Positions 25,141 to 35,190 of a stretch of 64,000 nucleotides of DNA are shown here, one piece after another. The translations under genes and the position numbers were made by a program. The notes below the pieces were generated by a model, which saw only the letters and a list, made by a program, of their open reading frames with translations, did not search any database and was not told the DNA's origin. Each line of letters opens with the position of its first letter. Position 1 is the stretch's first letter. Source of the stretch: Epiperipatus broadwayi (lineage: Eukaryota > Onychophora > Udeonychophora > Euonychophora > Peripatidae). The stretch lies in the NCBI GenBank assembly GCA_028023455.1, contig JAQFVV010012396.1, positions 11,573,296 to 11,637,295 on the forward strand. The letters run 5' to 3'.

Positions 25141-26427
25141 TCACATGATAATAGCCTAAGCATATTTAAGCCATGAATTTTCAATTTATCAAGGCAAACT
25201 TTGTGAAAAAAAAAGATGGGTTATAACATTCACTCTGATGTGTGATATTAATACAGACAAGTACACCTGATACAAGATTTTAACAGTTTGAGATTTTTAT
25301 ATTCTCAGAAGTTTAAATAAACCCCATCAAACAGGAAAATATAACTTTTTTGAAAAATGGTTAATAGTCATTTATACAACTTTCAAACCGCACCCATTAA
25401 TCATTGCTCATATAATAAAGACCATTTTGCACAAAGCTAGATAGCTTTATAAATGAAATCATATGAAAACAGTTCAAGATTATCTAAACCATGGGGTTTT
25501 CAATCCATTGTCATGATAACCTCTATAAGTAAAACATTCACCCTTTGGTTTAAGATCTTAATATAGATAAAGAGAATTGGCAGGCGACATTAACATATTG
25601 CGGTTTATGAATATATATACAGTCATAAACAGCTATTGCAGGACTAAAGTCTCTCCAGAATCCACAAAAGAATAATAAAAAAGATATTACTTACTACACT
25701 TATCAACTGCAGTATATAATAATTAAATAAATTATCACACATAAAAAAATGTACAAAAACAAACTTGAATAGATGTAAGTTTCAAATACTATGATTGGAA
25801 CTTACATTTATCCTAGTTTATATATACATACATCTAATTTATATAAACAAACTTTGATATCACAATAACAATGTTTATTATTACAAGTTGATCTTGACAC
25901 CTGGTTATTATATGAATGATATTCTGCTTGTTTATAAAATTTGTAACAATTTTTTTTAAATTACTCTCTACCATATAATATAAAATGATATTATTACTCC
26001 TGCCTTTCAATGTTCATTTTTAAAAATTAGTAATTTCATTTCCAGATATAGAGAGAAGTATTATTGCTTCTTATCACATGCACAAATGTTCAATAACATA
26101 TAATTACATATTCTAATATGGTTATGATACAGATATTTTTAGTATAATGTCCACAATACAACAAAAAAAACATAATTTTTGAAGTTAACCATACAATAAA
26201 TATAAAAAACACCTCCAACCTAACATTTTGAATAATTCAATTATCAGTAGTAGGCAATGTCTTATATTATAAACTTTAGCTACCAGTTGGATATTTAAGA
26301 AAATCTAAATATGTTTTGATTAGGCTATATCTTTCAAAAAAATATGCTAATTAAAGATAAAAATTCACATTTTTAGGCATCCAAAAATCTAAGGATTCTA
26401 CACATAAAGGCAAACTTATCATATTAG
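25141..26427. other. No gene seen; faint copies of the 58.9-kb repeat unit
   Basis: AT-rich. At 25300-25330 AGTTTAAATAAACCCCATCAAACAGG resembles part of the unit duplicated at 58901-59570. Otherwise nothing was recognised. Confidence 0.4.
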
Positions 26428-26551
26428 TAAACAATGAGGATTGCCAATTTTTCAACAATCTTTGTGATAAATGCTTAGCCAGAGAAAGCATTTAAAATAT
26501 CCCCTTCCTGACGGAGAAGCTTGTTGAGGAATTGGCAATCCTCATTGTTTA
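26428..26551. ncRNA. Near-perfect 31-bp hairpin locus
   Basis: The left arm 26428-26458 (starts TAAACAATGAGGATTGCC) and right arm 26521-26551 pair with two mismatched positions. The 62-nt centre (26459-26520) can fold further. It is sited in presumed intergenic or 5'-intronic DNA. It could be a structured RNA precursor or a small inverted-repeat element; the sequence alone does not decide. Confidence 0.45.
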
Positions 26552-26998
26552 TAACTTACAAGCTTAAGAGAATAGGGTCATGTGATCTATGACTCTTATT
26601 TTGATTATCATATTAGTATTACACTTTGTGATTACATTTACTTTTACAGCAATTTTATTAAACAATTGCATTGGATTTTGATTGTCATATATTCAACAGT
26701 TGTTAAACACTTCAATGCTGATTTGGATTTTCAAGATTAAGATACTAATGCATGGAAATACTTTTTTAAATATTGTGTCAATGGATAAAGAAAATATGTT
26801 TTCATTTTAAAAAGAAAAATCTTGATCGTTGTTTTATTAATGATTTGAGTTTTAAAAAGCAAAATATATTTTCTGGTCAGTTGGATAATAAAATAAACAT
26901 GATATTTCATAAGCTATATTAGAATTTAAATCCAGAACTTCAATTTCTAACCAAAGTCTTTTGAGATGGATTAAAATTACCAAGAAGCTAATCATTTA

Positions 26999-27181
26999 TT
27001 GATTGTGGCCATTTTACTTTTTATCTTAATGATATTACAATTTTTTCTCCAGGTATCCATCTATCAGTCAAGTTTTGATGACATATCTGAAGACATTTTA
27101 AAATATAGTGAAGATATGCTAACTTCAAAATTATTGAAATTTTTTAGGAATATATTTGTCAGTGATGATTGTGATACCTAA
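26999..27181 (+). other. Candidate orphan exon (weak)
   Basis: After a pyrimidine-rich TTTTTTCTCCAG acceptor-like site ending at 27053, an open frame of 42 codons with acidic, non-low-complexity composition (SSFDDISEDILKYSEDML) runs to a TAA at 27179-27181. It could be a terminal exon, an old pseudogene or chance. No partner exon was found in the window and no family is recognised. Confidence 0.2.
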
Positions 27182-27195
27182 TCTTAATATTAAAC

Positions 27196-27292
27196 AAGGC
27201 AAAACTCTCCATACAGTAGTGCCACTCTGTGTCAACCAGAGTAATCAATGGGCACCTTGTTTAATAACAATTGTGTGCTAGTATAAGAAATA
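27196..27292. repeat. Family A fragment
   Basis: GGCAAAACTCTCCATACAGT followed by AACCAGAGTAATCAATGGGC, then TTGTGTGCTAGTATAAGAAA. Only the outer ends of family A remain. Confidence 0.75.
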
Positions 27293-27814
27293 TTGATAAT
27301 CTTAAAGTTGTTTGTATTCTTTCAATTCACAGATATAAAGGAGGTAGAAAGGCCTAATGCAGAATGCTTTAAGTTATAAGTAATTACAAGAGACTTAGCA
27401 TAAAGTTAGATAATCAAAAAATACTTGAGAGAGTTTTTGTATCACTGTGATGAAAAAAAAATCTAAATTGACAACAATCAGTAAATTACTATCCTCTCTT
27501 CAGTTTTACACCTGAACATTCTTAAAACTTTTTTGTAAGTACTCCCTGTAAATTTTTATATAGTTTATAAAGCTTTATATTGGATTTATTATTCAAGAAA
27601 GTAAAAAAGTACCCCCATTTTAAAAATCTATCTTTCATATAATACAAACACACACACACAAAAACAATCGAGAATCTTTTATTTAACAAGTCCCAAAACA
27701 GATTAATAGATTTATTTGTATATATGATACACTTCTTAAAAATATTTTTATGCTTCAGTATTGAAATAATTTTGAAAATCCTAAATAATATTAGCAATAG
27801 TTTTATTTGTATCT
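27293..27814. other. Unassigned
   Basis: AT-rich with a short CA microsatellite at about 27645-27660. No gene was seen. Confidence 0.45.
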
Positions 27815-28720
27815 TAAACTATTTCCATCATCTAATATGAGTATTGAAAGTCTTTAGAAAAACTTTATTTAAATATTCCAAATACTTTACACTGTTAGTA
27901 ATAACACACAGGTTAGTATATGCACAATGTTTTGATAGGTATTTTCTCCTTTTCTTCAGTTGTTGCTGGCCTGACCAGTGACAGTACTAATATGGGAATT
28001 GAACATGGACCCTTAGATTCTTGAATAATGAATTTAAAAGTAATGCTTTAACCAACAGCTATCCTGCCAAAGACAACAATCAGTAAAAGTTTCATATACT
28101 TATCTATGAGGTTCCTCCTGATTTCTCACCTTTTTCTAAGATCTAGATGTATAGTCACACTAGATTGACTTTGATATTGTCATGTAAGCAGCTTCTTTAA
28201 ATCTTCTTTGTACCTTTTCTTCTCTATCCAACATTTTTGTATTTTCCCAATTAAACATATGTTCATTGTTACACACATGGTATGCTATTTTAGACACATC
28301 TGTTTCTCTCTCTAATCATCAGTTTGTGTTTTTGCAAACACTTTTCAATGGGTTTATTGGTCTCATCAATATACATTCTTCCACATTCACATGGTATTTC
28401 ATAAATGCAGATTTTTCTTTTCAGCATTTCAAGTTTAGGTTTTGTAGATGTTAGAATTCCTTGTAGTGTGGTATGGCTCTGAAAAGCTGTTCAGATGTTA
28501 TACTGATTGATTTTTCTTAATTTGCTATTTTTGGTATGTATGGGTACACTACAGTACCAATAATTATTTTTTCTTTTGAAGGTTTTTTTTGTCTAAGGTT
28601 TTCTTAATAACAGCTGATGGATAAACATTTTTCATAAGACTTTGTTCTACATAGATATTTTCGTTTTTCAAATCTTTGGTTTCTGAACAAACTTTTTTTG
28701 CTCTGTTTCATAGTGATGTA
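27815..28720 (-). mobile_element. Inverted partial copy of the Penelope-like element
   Basis: This segment is the reverse complement of the 3' half (about 30500-31380) of the element that follows. On the minus strand it encodes, with stops, the same KVCSET.DLKNENIYVEQSLMK and GIY-YIG-region peptides. It then contains the tRNA-like block and the terminal block that ends in ATCTAATATGAGTATTGAAAG. A partial inverted copy at the head of the unit is a known arrangement of Penelope-like elements. Confidence 0.85.
28020..28080 (-). other. tRNA-like pol III box segment in Penelope inverted copy
   Basis: On the minus strand GATAGCTGTTGGTTAAAG resembles box A and TGTTCAATTCCC is a perfect fit to GTTCRANNC (box B). 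It corresponds to 31165-31225 in the forward copy, so the tRNA-like block is part of the element's terminal region. Confidence 0.6.
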
Positions 28721-28859
28721 CTCATATTAGATAGTGAAAATTATCCAACATATAAATACAACTAAAACACTATCATCACAAATCTTCAGGAAAACACTAA
28801 GTGTTGGTATGGACTCAATACTATTTGAAACTTTAGACATTATGGAAAATTATGTTTAA

Positions 28860-30960
28860 AGCTGACCAAAGTAGAAAATCATTTAACTTTCTTATGTAAA
28901 TCTGAAAGGATAATTCCTAATGGTTTGCAACTAAAACCTCCAATTCATTCCCAGATAGCTGAGAAAATTACTCAGAGGGCAAGTAAAACTCTGTTAAGAG
29001 AAAGAATAAATGCTCAGCAGTTTTCTAGGTATCAAACCTTGCATTCCATTAATAGTGTAGAATGTTTTCTATAAAATAAACTTTCTAGTGAAGACTTCAC
29101 AAGAGTTTCTCAAGCAATAAGAAAATCATATTCTACATTACATGGAAAAATAAAACAATACCAAAACAATAAACTTGCTAACCTACATGGGCTTATCAAA
29201 AATCATAATGTACCAAGCTGTGTAACAACTTTATCTGTTAAAAATCTCAGTTCTAAACATCTAACAGATACTGAAATTTCTGTTTTCGAAAGAGAATTAA
29301 ACTTGCCATACACCATCTAATATCCTTTTATTAGATATAATGGCAGCCACCAAGGAAGTTACTCATAAATTGCCTTTAGATGAAGTAGCAGAATTATGCT
29401 GGAGAATAAAAATAACATTTGACAAGCAATAAAAATTGAAATCAAACATATCTTATGGTTATAGAGAAGCAATTAAATCTCTCAAAGTAGATAAATCTAT
29501 AATTATTCTCTCTGCTGACAAAGACAATGCAATAGTTGTAATGGACACAATTGATTATGACAACAAAATACAAGAACTCCTCCTAGCAGGTCAATACAGA
29601 AAAATGGCAAAAAATCCAATACCAAGTACAGAAACAAAGTTACAAGCATTACTTAGAAAGTATTGCAAGTACTTCAGTGATTAAAAAGTAAAATAACATA
29701 TTTCAGTAAAATTCTTCACCTGTATGGTCTACCTAAAATCCATAAAGATCATGTTTCATTAAGACCTATTGTTAGTTCTAAAAATTCACCTTGCCAAAAT
29801 TTGTCAAGATTTCTTCTCAAAGTTCTAAGTCCTTTGGCAGACAAGACCCAGTCCTTTGTCAGGAATTCTAGACACTTTGTAGAATTAATCAAAAACATGA
29901 AAATTGAAAGAACTGACTTACTGGTAAGCTTTGAAGTGGAAAGTTTATTCACAAATGTACCATGTGAAGAAACATTGTCTATTGTAAGGGAAATATTAAA
30001 TGGTGATAATAGCTTTCAAACCAAAGCAACTCTTCCTGTTGATAGTATAATGGAATTATTAACATTCTTCATAAAAACAACCTACTTTAAATATAAGACA
30101 GAATTTCTTCCAAACAAAATCAAGGATGGCTATGGGCTCACCATTGTTACTCCTGATTAGCAATATTTACATGGAAGAATTTGAAACCATAACCATAAAA
30201 ACTACTCCATATCCATCTAAAGTTTGGCTTCACTATGTGGATAATACATTTGTTGTATGGCCACATGGTGAAGCACTACTACAAATTTTCTGGAAACACA
30301 TCAACAACATATTTCCTTCAATTAAATTCACAATAGAACAAGAACAAAAATTGGCATTCTTGGATGTTCTTGTGACAAAACTCCCTCATGGGAAAATCAA
30401 AACTACAGTTTATTGAAAACCCACACATGCAGGAAAATACTTAGCCTATACATCCAATCATACCAGAAACACAAAACATGTAGTTATACTAATATTATTG
30501 AACAGAGCAAAAGAAGTTTGTTCAGAAACCAGTGATTTGAAAAAAGAAAAAATCCATATAAAACAAACTCTTATGAAAAATAGTTATCCATCAGCTGTTA
30601 TTAAAAGAACATTAGATAGACAACAAAAAGAACCATCAAAAGAAAAAACAATTATTGGTGCTGTAATATATACATACCAAAAATAGCAGACAAATTAAGG
30701 AAAATTTGCAATCAGTATAACATCAGAACAGCTTTCCAGAGCCTTACACACTACAAGGAATTCTAACATCTACAAAGCCTAGAGTTGAAAATGCTGAAAA
30801 GAAAAACTATGTGAATGTGAGAAAATGTATATTGGTGAGCCCAATCATCCCATTGAAAAACATTTACAAGAACAAAAACTGATGATTAGAAGAGAGAAAA
30901 CATATGTCTAAGGTAGCAGACCACATATGTAACAATGAACATATGTTTAATTAGACAAAT
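28860..30960 (+). pseudogene. Penelope-like RT / GIY-YIG polyprotein, decayed
   Basis: Order along the strand: an N-terminal region (28860-29330, FLCKSERIIPNG), a pre-RT block (29436-29684 with IILSADKDNAIVVM), a fingers/palm block (29720-30160 with LYGLPKIHKD, then FTNVPCEETLSIV), a palm block in another frame (30126-30416, AMGSPL, YVDNTFVVW where canonical elements have YVDD, then LAFLDVLVTK), a linker (30498-30686), and a GIY-YIG remnant near 30800 (CECEKMYIGEP). Stops and at least two frameshifts break it. The second catalytic Asp of YVDD is Asn, which alone should abolish RT activity. Confidence 0.85.
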
Positions 30961-31164
30961 ACAAAAATATTAGCAAAGAGAAGGGACAAAGAATAAAAAT
31001 TTAAAAAGCTGCTCAAATGACAATGGCAAACAATTCCATAAATCAACCTAATGAGACTATTCATAATGTATGGAAACCACTAATCAGTTTTGCTCTTAGA
31101 AAAAGGTGGAGAAATCAGGAAGAATCTCATAGATAAGTATATGAAATTTCTATTGACTGTTGCC

Positions 31165-31225
31165 TTTGGAAGGATGGCTCAGTTGGTTAGAGTGTTACCT
31201 TAAAATTCAATATTCGAGGATCCAT
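31165..31225 (+). other. tRNA-like pol III box segment in Penelope 3' end
   Basis: GGATGGCTCAGTTGGTTAGAG is a perfect box A. TATTCGAGGATC about 40 bp on is a degenerate box B. It lies between the GIY-YIG remnant and the terminal repeat, matching the inverted copy at 28020-28080. Confidence 0.65.
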
Positions 31226-31429
31226 ATTTTATTCTTATGCTAGTACTGTCACTGGTCAGACTAGCAACACTTGAAGAAGATGGGAGAATAATGTATCTGT
31301 AATATTTAAATAAAGTTAAATCTTTCTAAAGACATTCAATACTCATATTAGATGATGGAAATAGACCATCATATAAATGCAACTAAAATACCATATTCAC
31401 AAACCTACAAGAAAATACTATCATTAGCA

Positions 31430-31890
31430 ATGTATTATTTATACATTGCTTTTGTCAAGGCACTTGATGCAGTTAATTGTGAAACTTTCAGACAGTATTC
31501 AAAATAATTGATTATCTCTAGAAGTATATTCATATTATGTAATGGATACATGATGATATAAAAGAAAAAATTATTTCTGCTGATGGAAAATTAGAACTAT
31601 TTTGAAACAAAAGCAGGGATATAACAGATTTAACAATGAATCTTCTTGATCTCTATATTTACAATCTGCTGATGATTTTACTATTTTTGCTAATTTAGAG
31701 AAGGATTTACAAAATAATCTTAGTGTTTGAATGCTACAGATAAAGAATTTGTTTTAGTAATTAATGTTTTTAAAAAAAGCTTTTTATTTTTTCTAAGCCA
31801 GTGATAGAAAAAAATCTTCAGCAATTTTTTATGGAGATAGTCATGAGCTTAAGAATGTAGATGAGTTTAAACATAATGGTAGGTTTTAAA
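31430..31890 (+). pseudogene. Decayed LINE reverse transcriptase fragment
   Basis: With frameshifts allowed, the + strand reads AFVKALDAVNCETFRQ (31439), which corresponds to the AFDxV RT block. It continues as LQSADDFTIFANLEKDLQNNL near 31665-31725, the ADD-containing catalytic block, then INVFKKSFLF. Numerous stops mark an old fossil, a different lineage from the RTE copies in this window. Confidence 0.6.
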
Positions 31891-32150
31891 TAGAAAGGTG
31901 GATTTGGGTGTCAATGTGCTATTTAGACATGATGTCTGATTACTTTAATTAAATTTATTGTTTAAGAATTATTACTGTGTCAAATTTATTCTATGGAATA
32001 ATTAAATGGTTTATTGTCAGAACAAAATTTTGAGCATCAGAAATGATTATCCTGGGATATAATCCATCGATCAACCTTGAACTCCAGAATCAACCACTCT
32101 ATCATTACACCGAACCATAAAGGCCATGTACATCTATAAACATAATATTC
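31891..32150. other. Unassigned
   Basis: No gene was seen. 32060-32110 has CAACCTTGAACTCCAGAATC-type sequence that could be a decayed SINE, but the boxes are not clear. Confidence 0.35.
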
Positions 32151-32292
32151 ATTAAGGCTGTAGCCTCAAGCACATGCGTATAAAAATGCGATAGTAGGGA
32201 CCTCTACAGGTCTTAAACCACAAGCTTACTCTTTGGAAGAGGTCCCTACTATCGCATTTTTATACGCATGTGCTTGAGGCTACAGCCTTAAT
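32151..32292. ncRNA. Perfect 55-bp-arm inverted repeat (long hairpin)
   Basis: Arms 32151-32205 (starts ATTAAGGCTGTAGCCTC) and 32238-32292 are exact reverse complements around a 32-nt loop (32206-32237). The perfect match over 55 bp implies recent origin, gene conversion or function. Possible natures are a young MITE, a long-hairpin RNA source or a palindromic duplication. The flanks AATATT (32144-32149 region) and AAATATT (32293-32299) are loosely alike. Confidence 0.7.
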
Positions 32293-33095
32293 AAATATTA
32301 CTTACGTAATCAATGTGCGTTTAAATAAATTTATAAACATAATATAAAACCATTAAGGGAAATTTTATATTGTGTGCTCTGGAATATTCTGAAAATATAA
32401 AATCAGCAATATGTTTTAAGCTTTCTGGATATGATGAAGTGTATATGCAGATTTGACATGTGACTTGAATGAATAGTGACAGATTCTTTAAAAATATTTT
32501 ATAGAGAATTTGAACATGTTTTATAGAGGGAGGCAGATTCCATTTACATTTAAAATATTGTCAAAAAGATATTCTAAAGAGATAGAATATTGATTACTTT
32601 AATTGGAGTATTATGAGTGAAGATGGAGTTTACTATGCTCAACACTTTTCTGAAAAAAATGTTTGCTGTAGAAAAAAATAATAATCAGCATTATATGATT
32701 TGTATATTCATATTAAAAAAATTAGCATATAGTATTTATAAGCATATTTGTGTTTCATAGAATGATGTGCATAGCCATTTACAAAAATCATTTTGTTTTT
32801 AGTTTTTCTATATTTTTTTTTACGTTTAGAGATTGGTTGTTCATATTCTTTTTTAAATAGTTGCTAATGATATATATTAACTCTGAAATTGTGTTTGAGT
32901 TTGGCTGGAGAATATTACAATCAAGTAAAATCATATGATTGTTGGCATGGTAGTTGGCCATTACTTGCCGCTTTATTAACATAGTTTATTCTAGCTTTTC
33001 AAATTTAGAGCGATATCATAAAATAATGAAGCCCCTTATATCAAAATGTTTTTTTTAATATATAAACTTATGCACACACATTTATTGTGTTTTAG
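32293..33095. other. No gene seen before the exon
   Basis: AT-rich; the 3' end contains the putative acceptor of the exon at 33096. No promoter could be identified with confidence. Confidence 0.4.
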
Positions 33096-33253
33096 CATAC
33101 CCTGTATTGTTCAATGTTCAGAACCTTCAGTCCGGCAACACAAAATTGCCTCCTGCTTACCTCTGGATGAATGTGGTATTCGTGCAGAAGAAGATAAGAG
33201 AGACATGATTAGACAAGGCATACCATATTTTAAACCACCTTTCACTCTTATGC
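33096..33253 (+). CDS. Internal or early exon of a putative ciliary-protein gene
   Basis: An open frame with normal amino-acid mix (VRQHKIASCLPLDECGI, then RAEEDKRDMIRQGIPYFKPP) ends exactly at a consensus GTAAGT donor (33254). The last base (C of ATG C|GT) leaves phase 1. The exon at 53311 begins GT CCA ATG, restoring CGT (Arg), so the two join in frame. The upstream acceptor is either TTGTGTTTTAG (exon from 33096) or ATGTTCAG (exon from 33122); I used the first because its pyrimidine tract is a little better. In-frame ATGs at 33046 and 33070 lie before the acceptor and probably are not starts. Earlier exons, if any, were not found. The local composition is less AT-rich than the surroundings, as expected of coding DNA. 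Confidence 0.65.
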
Positions 33254-33909
33254 GTAAGTTATGTAATATGATTTGCGAATTACGTATATATAATTAAAAA
33301 ATTTATTAATACAAATTTCAGCAAAATTATAAAAATCTTGATCATCTTAAAACAATAAAAAATATATATGTAAAACAACATCTGTGCTCATTCAAAATAA
33401 AAGCATCTTAAACAAAGAAAACTTCATACTGTAAAGACATTAATAAGAAACACAATGGAAAAAAATTAAATATAAAATTAAGGTCATAATAATAAAAACT
33501 CTAAATAAAATTATATATGATATACGATGTTATATGCAATTGACTGCAAATCATATTCACGGAAGCATTACTTCATTCATTGCTAGCTGATGATATATAC
33601 ACTTACGCAGAGATTAATGATATTCTGTGGTTATGTGTAATTAAAAACATATATTAATCTTTAATTGAGGTTTAAAGTTTATATCTAAACTATGAATAAT
33701 CCTAATCTAATAAATGATTAGTAATAATCATTAACGTAATTATCTAGATGAATAGTATTAGAGATGTGAATGCAGAAAAATGAATATATACTGCATGCTC
33801 ATATGTGTGTGTATGTTATATTTTTTAACTGAAATTAGTTAAACATTTGCACATGCACTGATTATAAGGATTTATGAATAATCCTTAAAATATTACATAG
33901 AATATGTCA
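33254..33909. other. Intronic, unassigned
   Basis: AT-rich, no recognised repeat or RNA gene. Confidence 0.4.
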
Positions 33910-34400
33910 TCTTAAACAGATGCAAAACTCTCCATACCATAGTGCCACATAGTGCAAGCCAGAGTAATTAATGACTACTCATTCAGTATTCTCAGACTAG
34001 TTTCTAATTTAGGCTTTCATCAGTGAGGAGTCTTGGATTTGAGAGCAGTGCACCTAGATCTTGGAATCTAATTCAATCCTTCAGCTTTTACCTATTTAAT
34101 TAACTATAAAGCTCTGAGTCCAAAATAAGAACACAATAATGTTTTCAATTTAAAATTATTCACTTGTATTAGATCCTAAGATCTAATTGCAGTGCTCTAA
34201 ACTCCAAGACTAATCACTGATGAAATCTATAAGCTAAAAACTAGTCTGGGAATATTGGATGAGTATGCTCTATATAAGGATTTTATGTACAAACCTTGTA
34301 TCCATTAATTACTCTGTCTTACCTTGTGTGGCATTTCTGTATAGAGAGTTTTGCCTCCCTTTCAATAGTTTGGGTAGGCATAGGAAATGGTGATCATGTG
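33910..34400. repeat. Family A, two copies in inverted orientation, diverged
   Basis: Left copy: TGCAAAACTCTCCATACCAT, CAGTATTCTCAGACTAG and GAGCAGTGCACCTAGATC. The right copy is the inverse, with AAACTAGTCTGGGAATATTGG and TAGAGAGTTTTGCC near 34335. The arrangement copies that at 1-745 but is more diverged. Confidence 0.75.
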
Positions 34401-34725
34401 ATAAAATTTAATAAAAAAATATAAATAAAAAAATTTAATTACAAAATAACTTTTATTTTTTTTTAATATTTTTTTTTCCTTTTTTTTTAATCCCTCTTTA
34501 AACAATAAAAAAATAAAAAATTTAGAAACATAATTTTAAAAATTAAAAATTTGTTTGAAAAAAAAAAAAAAAAAATTCAAAAAACAACCTTTATATAATT
34601 TAAATAAGGGTTTTGTTTTTTGTTTTGTAAATTTTTTTATATATTAATAATTTTTTTTTAAAAGTAATAAAACAAAAAAAAGGGAAAAAGAAAAGGGGTT
34701 TTTTTTTTTTTTTTTTTAAGTGTTT
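34401..34725. repeat. Homopolymer-dominated A/T tract
   Basis: Dense runs of A and T (several over 10 nt) with little other structure. This may be genuine low complexity or a poorly resolved consensus. Confidence 0.7.
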
Positions 34726-35190
34726 GCTGATATATGTCATCTTAGGAAAAAATGAGCCATATATCTCAGTCAGAATAAAACAAATTTATCTTTGATAATG
34801 ATATGAATATTTGTTAGATTTCATGTTATAAAGTCCATATCATTTCTAGTTCTATAATGTCAGCTCTCAAATGTAATATGAACTCCAATCAATAAAGTCA
34901 TTCAATTATTTTTTTATTAAAGTAAGTATAACATACTATGCTTACTATTTAGCAGGTGGTGAGAGTTTAAATAACTTTCTACCTTTATTTCATCAGCTAG
35001 CTAAGGATAATGGTTAACTGTATAGGTTATGAGTCAGCTATTTGAAAAAAAATCATAAGCTTGATCAAAAGCTAAAAAAAGTTCAAGCTTTATCCAGCTT
35101 GTATTTAAATCCAGATGGTAGACATGGTAACAGATGTATTAACACTTAATTATCCATAAAATTATAGTATTCGGTAATTATCTGAAATCT
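34726..35190. other. Unassigned
   Basis: AT-rich intronic sequence, nothing recognised. Confidence 0.4.

Larger units (their letters stand above)
28727..31440 (+). mobile_element. Penelope-like element (forward unit)
   Basis: The forward unit begins with a block (CATATTAGATAGTG... 28735-28800) repeated directly at 31347-31415, like the long-terminal-repeat-like ends (pLTR) of Penelope elements. Between them lie N-terminal, RT and GIY-YIG coding regions, all interrupted. Together with the inverted 27815-28720 segment, the whole unit occupies about 3.6 kb. The interruptions make it non-functional. Confidence 0.85.

Noticed and set aside
30870-30900. Second hammerhead-like CTGATGA...GAAAAC in the 30.9-kb Penelope copy
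   Set aside because: It overlaps decayed coding sequence of the nuclease domain and has no stem II complementarity.
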